NCBI GenBank assembly: GCA_947629695.1
Contig: CANREQ010000004.1
Location: forward strand, 1 to 41,270
Reading direction: 5' to 3'
Length of the DNA: 41,270 nt
DNA from: an uncultured Clostridia bacterium
Lineage (GTDB): Bacteria; Bacillota; Clostridia; Christensenellales; Borkfalkiaceae
Shown piece after piece: positions 37,300 to 41,270 of the stretch. Within the stretch, counting starts at the first letter, position 1. Every line of letters begins with the position of its first letter. Below the pieces are notes generated by a model. That model did no database searches. It had not been told where the DNA came from and saw only the letters and a program-made list of their open reading frames with translations. A program made the position numbers and the translations under genes.

Positions 37300-37548
37300 T
37301 CAGGACGCGCCCTTTAAAGTGATGAACACTTTGCCGCACAAGATTTCCGCGTAGGAATAGGCGGTTTTGCCGAGGAAGTTTTTGTCCACGGGCTCGACGG
37401 TGAAAATCGAGGGGTAAATGCCCGACAGGGTTGCATCGAAACTGACGAATTTGTTCCTGCCGAGGTTGAGCTTTACGCTCACGGGTTTGCTGTAACACTT
37501 GCTGATGTTGCGCTTAATTGCCGCAATTGTCGTTTCCGGTTTAATCAT
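37300..37548 (-). CDS. veg: Veg family protein
   Basis: The 82-residue protein resembles B. subtilis Veg: VSVKLNLGRNKF, SGIYPSIFTVE and AYSYAEILCGKVFITL align with the conserved core. Veg is a short, highly expressed SH3-like protein linked to biofilm formation, with an unclear biochemical role. In Bacillus it lies between ksgA and ispE, and here it is in the same neighbourhood. No SD precedes the ATG. A TATAAT directly abuts the start codon, too close for a normal leaderless start, so the initiation mode is unclear. Confidence 0.85.
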   Translation of the reverse strand: MIKPETTIAAIKRNISKCYSKPVSVKLNLGRNKFVSFDATLSGIYPSIFTVEPVDKNFLGKTAYSYAEILCGKVFITLKGAS

Positions 37549-37648
37549 ATTATAATTTTTGCCAATTGAGGGAAATAAAATGCGCTTTTCCGCAAAATCG
37601 GTCGCTCGTGCGGCAAAGCGGAGGAGTATTTATAGGAAATAGTATTGG

Positions 37649-37722
37649 AAATAATCCCCTCAGTCGCCTGCGGCGACAGCTCCCCTTGTTAAGGGGAGCC
37701 AAGGGGCGCGGATAAAATAATC
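37649..37722 (+). repeat. Dispersed structured repeat, copy 1
   Basis: CCCCT (37656-37660) and AGGGG (37702-37706) enclose two perfect hairpins, GTCGCC-TGC-GGCGAC and GCTCCCCTT-GTT-AAGGGGAGC, forming a three-way junction. AAATAATC flanks it on both sides (37649-37656 and 37715-37722). A second copy at the window end keeps the fold with different bases in hairpin 1. No ORF or transposase is present, so it resembles a miniature palindromic element. Confidence 0.75.
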
Positions 37723-37737
37723 TGCTTCACTATGTAT

Positions 37738-37781
37738 GTAAAAAAGTGGCGCGGGGAAACTCCCTCGCGCCACTTTTTTAC
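37738..37781. terminator. Terminator of the acidic zinc-ribbon gene (works in both directions)
   Basis: AAAAAGTGGCGCG...GGG pairs with CCCT...CGCGCCACTTTTTT, giving T tracts on both strands, 10 nt beyond the stop of the leftward gene. Confidence 0.85.
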
Positions 37782-37790
37782 ATTTATTAC

Positions 37791-38327
37791 TTAAATATCG
37801 TCCAAATCGTCGTCATCATCCTCATCCAACTCGTCGTCATCATCGTCCAGATCATCGTCGTCAAGATCGTCGAAATCGTCGTCGAAATCGTCCGCGTCGG
37901 TGTCAACGTCGTCGAAGTAATCGTCGCCGTCCTCTTCTTCCCCGATGTCCTCGTCCTCTTCCTCAAGCTCCTCTTTCAGCTCCTCGTCGAGCTCGGCGTC
38001 CTCAAGCGACAGATCCTCCGCGTCGTCGTCGAGGTAATTCTTCCATTCCTCGTCCTGCTCGGGGTCCATTTCCTCTTCGTCCTCGTATTCCTGCTTGCTC
38101 TTGCACGCCTCGCACATCTTCTCGCCGTAGGGCATGTAATTTACTCCGCACACGGGGCAAAGCTCGGTTCCTTCTTCCTCGAGCTCCTTATCCAGCTCCT
38201 CGTCGTCGAGGTCGGCAAACTGCAATTTATTGCCCTGCATTTCCGCTATGCAGACGTCGCAATACTCCTGTTTGTCGGCGTCTATATAATTGAGCTCGCA
38301 ACGCGGGCATTTGATATACCTTATCAT
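37791..38327 (-). CDS. Zinc-ribbon protein with long acidic tail, unknown function
   Basis: The 178-residue protein starts MIRYIKCPRCELNY. Four CxxC pairs (CPRC, CDVC, CPVC, CEAC) make two zinc ribbons in the first ~80 residues. The remaining ~95 residues are almost entirely Asp and Glu, ending DDDDLDDI. The overall charge is extremely negative, and the tail may mimic nucleic acid or bind basic proteins such as ribosomal proteins or polymerase surfaces; this is inference only. The ATG at 38327 has GGAGGG 5 nt upstream, and the track start 19 codons earlier lacks this. It has its own promoter and terminator. Confidence 0.85.
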   Translation of the reverse strand: MIRYIKCPRCELNYIDADKQEYCDVCIAEMQGNKLQFADLDDEELDKELEEEGTELCPVCGVNYMPYGEKMCEACKSKQEYEDEEEMDPEQDEEWKNYLDDDAEDLSLEDAELDEELKEELEEEDEDIGEEEDGDDYFDDVDTDADDFDDDFDDLDDDDLDDDDDELDEDDDDDLDDI

Positions 38328-38382
38328 AATTTCCCTCCGTAAGTCATAAGAACACAGCACCTTACGATACTTTCGCTGTAAC

Positions 38383-38411
38383 ATTATATTAGCATTTAAA
38401 TAATTTGTAAA
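38383..38411 (-). promoter_or_regulatory. Promoter of the acidic zinc-ribbon gene
   Basis: On the minus strand, TTTACA (38411-38406), 17 nt, TATAAT (38388-38383). The ~48-nt leader contains CGTAAG and CTTACG, which can form a small hairpin ending at the SD. Confidence 0.78.
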
Positions 38412-38460
38412 CTGTTTTATTAAATTATTTTAGCCGTTTTTGCAAAATTATTTGTCCGTG

Positions 38461-38500
38461 ACAAAAATATCGGGCGAACAACCCCTGAGGATGTCCGCCC
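38461..38500 (-). terminator. Terminator of the lipoprotein gene
   Basis: On the minus strand GGGCGGACA pairs with TGTTCGCCC (one G-U) and is followed by GATATTTTTGT. Confidence 0.75.
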
Positions 38501-38510
38501 TGACCGTTTT

Positions 38511-40787
38511 TTATTGTTGTTCCCCGTCGTCATAGACGTTGACGTTTTTATCGTCGGTTATATCCACCTTGATCTTCGCGTCGGATACGCCCTCAGATTT
38601 CTTCTTTTTGAGATGCTTTATCAAGAATATCACCCCGACGGTTATGCCGCCGATCACGACAAGACCCGCCGCGCACATGCCGATTATAAAGCCGACTTTT
38701 GCGCCCGTGCTCAAGCCTTCCCACCACGTCGAGTCGTCAACGGGATAGCTTTGCATGTTGTCCGCCCTGTAAGCGTTTCTCAGCCCTTCGCTGTCCTCGT
38801 CGGTCATCCTGCCGATCACGCTGTAATAATAGGAACGGGAATTGGAGTACACCGCGCCGCCGTTTAAAGTCTTTGCGCCTTCCTTGTAGTCCGCCCAATC
38901 GCCCTCGGCTTTATCGAACTCGTGGTAGATTTCCGCCGAACGCTCCGAATAGAGATATTCTTTATCCCTGCCCTCTATATCCACGTAGGCTTGGATGAGT
39001 TCATCGAGGTATTCCCCGTCGCCCGTGTTCCAAAGATATGTGAGCGCGTTGGACAGATTTTTGTATGCCTCTGTGCCGTCCGTGTTGGTTTCGTCGTTAT
39101 ACTTGCCTATCTTTTCGGCAACGCCGTCGTATTTGTCGCCCAAATCCTTTATCTGCCTGTTTGTCATCATCTTGCCGTCTTTGGAAAGATCGCAGGCCAT
39201 TATATAGTTGTATGACGACATCTCGCCTATCTCGCTCGCAAACAGCAGGGTATTGCCGACAAACTCCGGCATGTACCAATCCGCGCACGCGTCGAGGTCG
39301 AGGATCTTAACGCCCGTGTACGTAAGCGAACGGTCGGCTTCCGCTTCCTGAGGGTAGCTGGTGTAGTCGTTTATGCCGCCGTCTATCGCGAGGCGGTAGA
39401 ACGAATACCCGTTTGCGCCGTCTACCGAATAGTACATGTAGGTGTTTTTGCCGCTTTCCGTCTCCTCCTCCCTGAAGAAGAGTATAGTGGCGTCGGAGCC
39501 GTCGTCGCCCTTGACCATGGGATAGGAATCCTTTACCACGCCGTCCGAAAGCTCGCCCTTTTCTATGCCGTCGCCGTTTGCGTTTATCGCATAGGTCTTT
39601 CCGCCCAAATCGATGAATTTATACTCCGTGTTGTCCGTGAGAATGATGAAGGGCTCGGCTTCGGCGTTTTTATCCACCGCGTCCCAGCCGTCGTCCACCC
39701 TTCCGTTGCCGTCGGAATCGATTTCACCGTCTTTGAGGAGGTATTTTATACCGCTCGAGTTGACAGTGCTCTCCTTGCGGGTGTAATAGAGCGCGCCGTT
39801 TTCATATCCGTTAAGTGTATAATTATATCCGCCGTTGTGCAAAGAGTACTGCTTTTCGCTCCAATAGGCGTAGTTGAATTGCGTTATCCTCGCCTCAGTC
39901 TGGTTGTCGAGGGAACCTATGCCGTCGAACGCGAAATCGCCGTAGTTTATATATACGGGGTCGGTTGACGCGTCGTAATCCTCAACTTCGGAAAAGTCGT
40001 ACTCGCGGGGGGATTGAGCCGCGTCGGCGCGCACCCTGTAGATCTGGTTGTAGGAATAGTTCTCGCTTTCGCCGAGGATGCGGGGCACGCTCATCGTGTA
40101 ATAGGCGACGGGGTTTGCGGGGTCGGCCGTATCGAAGAGATAACTTCCGACGTTGTATGCGAGGATCTTATCCTCTCCCGTTTCGACGTTGACGGAGTGA
40201 ATATTGGTAACGGACGTGCCGTAAAGATTTTCGGCTATCGCGTACATTATATAGACCGTATCGTCCACTTCCACGAAGCGGTAATCCACCGCATTGTCCG
40301 TGCACTGCCAAAGCGCGTCCCTGTCCGTTTCCGCGCCGTCAAGCGTGGTGCGGCGGAAATCGAGGGTACCGTTCAAAATAGAGCCGCTCCCGTCCTTTTG
40401 GGTCGAGGGCGTGGTGTAGTAAATGTAGTCACCGTAGATGTAGATGCCCGCATTGTATTGGCCGGAATATATCACCGAGGGAACGATAGTTAAGGACGAG
40501 GAATAATTGCCCGCCGCAATATCGCTCTTTTTAATGCGCTGGACAGATCCTTTGAGCACGTCGCCGAAGGTATTATCGGCCGTATTGGACTGCACGCCGT
40601 TTATGAAATAAACGTAGTCGCCCGTCTGCACCGCAAATCCGCCGTTGGATTGCACGGTGGAAGCTGTTGTATCCTTTTCGGACACGGCCTGACGCTTCAA
40701 ATTCCCGCATGCCGAGGCAAAAACAAGGCCGAAAACGGAAATCGCCGCAGTTGCCGCGCATATAATTTTAGTAAAACGTTTACGCAT
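38511..40787 (-). CDS. Lipoprotein with propeller-like repeats and a C-terminal TM anchor
   Basis: The 758-residue protein has a signal peptide ending in the lipobox ASAC (C27), a long extracellular region, a TM helix near the C-terminus (about 706-730) and a basic then acidic cytoplasmic tail (KHLKKKKS ... DDGEQQ). The extracellular part has recurring blocks such as GDYVYFING, GDYIYYTT, DDTVYIMY and NGALYYTR, like the DUF5050-type beta-propeller repeats of Firmicutes cell-surface proteins. SDGNGRVDDGWD looks like a calcium-binding loop. Two anchors on one chain are unusual. GGAG lies 8 nt before the ATG. The function is unknown; sensing or surface scaffolding is possible. Confidence 0.85.
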   Translation of the reverse strand: MRKRFTKIICAATAAISVFGLVFASACGNLKRQAVSEKDTTASTVQSNGGFAVQTGDYVYFINGVQSNTADNTFGDVLKGSVQRIKKSDIAAGNYSSSLTIVPSVIYSGQYNAGIYIYGDYIYYTTPSTQKDGSGSILNGTLDFRRTTLDGAETDRDALWQCTDNAVDYRFVEVDDTVYIMYAIAENLYGTSVTNIHSVNVETGEDKILAYNVGSYLFDTADPANPVAYYTMSVPRILGESENYSYNQIYRVRADAAQSPREYDFSEVEDYDASTDPVYINYGDFAFDGIGSLDNQTEARITQFNYAYWSEKQYSLHNGGYNYTLNGYENGALYYTRKESTVNSSGIKYLLKDGEIDSDGNGRVDDGWDAVDKNAEAEPFIILTDNTEYKFIDLGGKTYAINANGDGIEKGELSDGVVKDSYPMVKGDDGSDATILFFREEETESGKNTYMYYSVDGANGYSFYRLAIDGGINDYTSYPQEAEADRSLTYTGVKILDLDACADWYMPEFVGNTLLFASEIGEMSSYNYIMACDLSKDGKMMTNRQIKDLGDKYDGVAEKIGKYNDETNTDGTEAYKNLSNALTYLWNTGDGEYLDELIQAYVDIEGRDKEYLYSERSAEIYHEFDKAEGDWADYKEGAKTLNGGAVYSNSRSYYYSVIGRMTDEDSEGLRNAYRADNMQSYPVDDSTWWEGLSTGAKVGFIIGMCAAGLVVIGGITVGVIFLIKHLKKKKSEGVSDAKIKVDITDDKNVNVYDDGEQQ

Positions 40788-40840
40788 ATTTTCTCCGATA
40801 GAGTAGCGAAAATTTAAGGTATTTAAACCTATACCCGATA

Positions 40841-40869
40841 ATTATACAACAATCGCACACTTAACGCAA
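40841..40869 (-). promoter_or_regulatory. Promoter of the lipoprotein gene
   Basis: On the minus strand, TTGCGT (40869-40864), 17 nt, TATAAT (40846-40841), giving a ~47-nt leader with an SD. Confidence 0.7.
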
Positions 40870-40917
40870 TTAAAATTAGTGCAATAACATCAAAAAAATG
40901 TGTCAAGGAGGGGTAAA

Positions 40918-41145
40918 ATTACGGAAAATTTTGCTCTTTGGGAAGTTTTAAAAGCATTGGGCGGCGTAAAGAGCCCCGAAGATAATAGTGAAACGGACGG
41001 GGCGGACGGCGTGGGAGCGGCTTGCGGGAGGGCGCAACATGCGGCCACGGACAGGGAAAAATTCCCGTCGGACAAATTCAACCCCATGGCAAACCTTATA
41101 GAGCGGCACGAAAACGCCGTAAACCGCCTCAAAAGGGGAAAATGA
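40918..41145 (+). CDS. Small protein of unknown function, possible AUU start
   Basis: The frame runs from GTG 40900, but the perfect SD AAGGAGG (40905-40911) lies inside it and points to ATT at 40918 (6-nt spacing). No ATG, GTG or TTG is available at the right distance in this frame. The product would be about 75 residues, with a variable Gly/Ala-rich middle and a C-terminal helix SDKFNPMANLIERHENAVNRLKRGK. Codon use is GC-rich like the neighbours. A GTG start at 40900 (81 residues, no SD) or a downstream TTG are alternatives. No family was recognised. Confidence 0.55.
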   Translation: MTENFALWEVLKALGGVKSPEDNSETDGADGVGAACGRAQHAATDREKFPSDKFNPMANLIERHENAVNRLKRGK

Positions 41146-41202
41146 ATTTTTTGTACCGCATTGGAAGAGGGCGTTGTCACTTTACTGCCGCGACGAGAGA
41201 GG

Positions 41203-41262
41203 GAATAATCCCCTCAGTCTGCAAGCAGACAGCTCCCCTTGCGAGCAAAGGGAGCCAGGGGG
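41203..41262 (+). repeat. Dispersed structured repeat, copy 2
   Basis: It shares AATAATCCCCTCAGTC and GACAGCTCCCCTTG with copy 1. Hairpin 1 is GTCTGC-AA-GCAGAC, with different bases but full pairing. Hairpin 2 has one mismatch and a longer loop. The outer stem CCCCT/AGGGG is kept. The element ends just before the window edge. Confidence 0.75.
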
Positions 41263-41270
41263 CCGTCACC

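Noticed and set aside
37530-37560. veg as another leaderless gene
   Set aside because: The TATAAT directly abuts the ATG, so a transcript start 6-7 nt downstream would fall inside the gene. No good -35 at 17 nt was found.
38461-41270. Mobile element or phage remnant suggested by the two repeats near the right end
   Set aside because: No integrase, transposase or phage gene is present. The repeats are short palindromic units, not ends of one element.

Overview
The window looks like chromosomal sequence from a fairly GC-rich, sporulation-capable member of the Clostridia (Firmicutes). The evidence is a set of sporulation and germination genes (gerA/B/C, spoIVFA/B, spmA/B, a SipL-like SPOCS/LysM protein, veg), the Clostridia/Bacilli-type neighbourhood metG-tatD-rsmA ... 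veg ... ispE, strong AGGAGG ribosome binding sites, TTG and GTG starts, and U-tailed hairpin terminators. The species cannot be named from the sequence. No phage, transposase, CRISPR array, rRNA or tRNA gene was seen.

Layout. 1-8.5 kb: 5' part of fhs (leftward), glyQS, a leftward operon of a PflX-like radical SAM protein, an ABC-F ATPase and a membrane protein, then metK-comF behind a SAM-binding S-box-type leader. 8.6-13.7 kb: leftward ligA and pcrA, a small unknown gene, and rpsU (S21, missed by the ORF track). 13.8-20.2 kb: a 10-TM metal exporter-like protein, a lone sugar-type ABC ATPase with damaged catalytic motifs, queH, a divergent carbamoyltransferase, a metallophosphoesterase with trmB, and a small membrane protein. 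20.3-32.2 kb: gerA-gerB-gerC, an OGG1-type glycosylase with a PLC-like protein, spoIVFA-spoIVFB, rsmA, tatD, metG, spmA-spmB. 32.2-37.6 kb: a candidate small RNA, then ispE, a two-TM protein and a cysteine desulfurase, with the SipL-like gene and veg upstream. 37.6-41.3 kb: two copies of a structured dispersed repeat, an acidic zinc-ribbon protein, a lipoprotein with beta-propeller-like repeats and a C-terminal TM helix, and a small ORF that may use an AUU start.

How the genes work together. Translation and RNA modification (glyQS, metG, rpsU, trmB, queH, rsmA), one-carbon and SAM metabolism (fhs, metK), DNA replication and repair (ligA, pcrA, ogg) and spore formation and germination dominate. 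Many neighbours overlap by 4 nt (ATGA or GTGA), so translational coupling is common.

The most interesting signals are non-coding. At least four genes (pflX-like, queH, trmB, ispE) have a -10 hexamer with a 17-nt spacer to a -35, lying only 6-7 nt before the ATG, and no Shine-Dalgarno sequence, which predicts leaderless mRNAs. gerA and spmA show a similar layout with sporulation-sigma-like boxes. Other candidates are an RsaE/RoxS-like C-rich small RNA, a compact S-box leader, a repeat whose two copies covary, and a hairpin that buries the sipL start codon.
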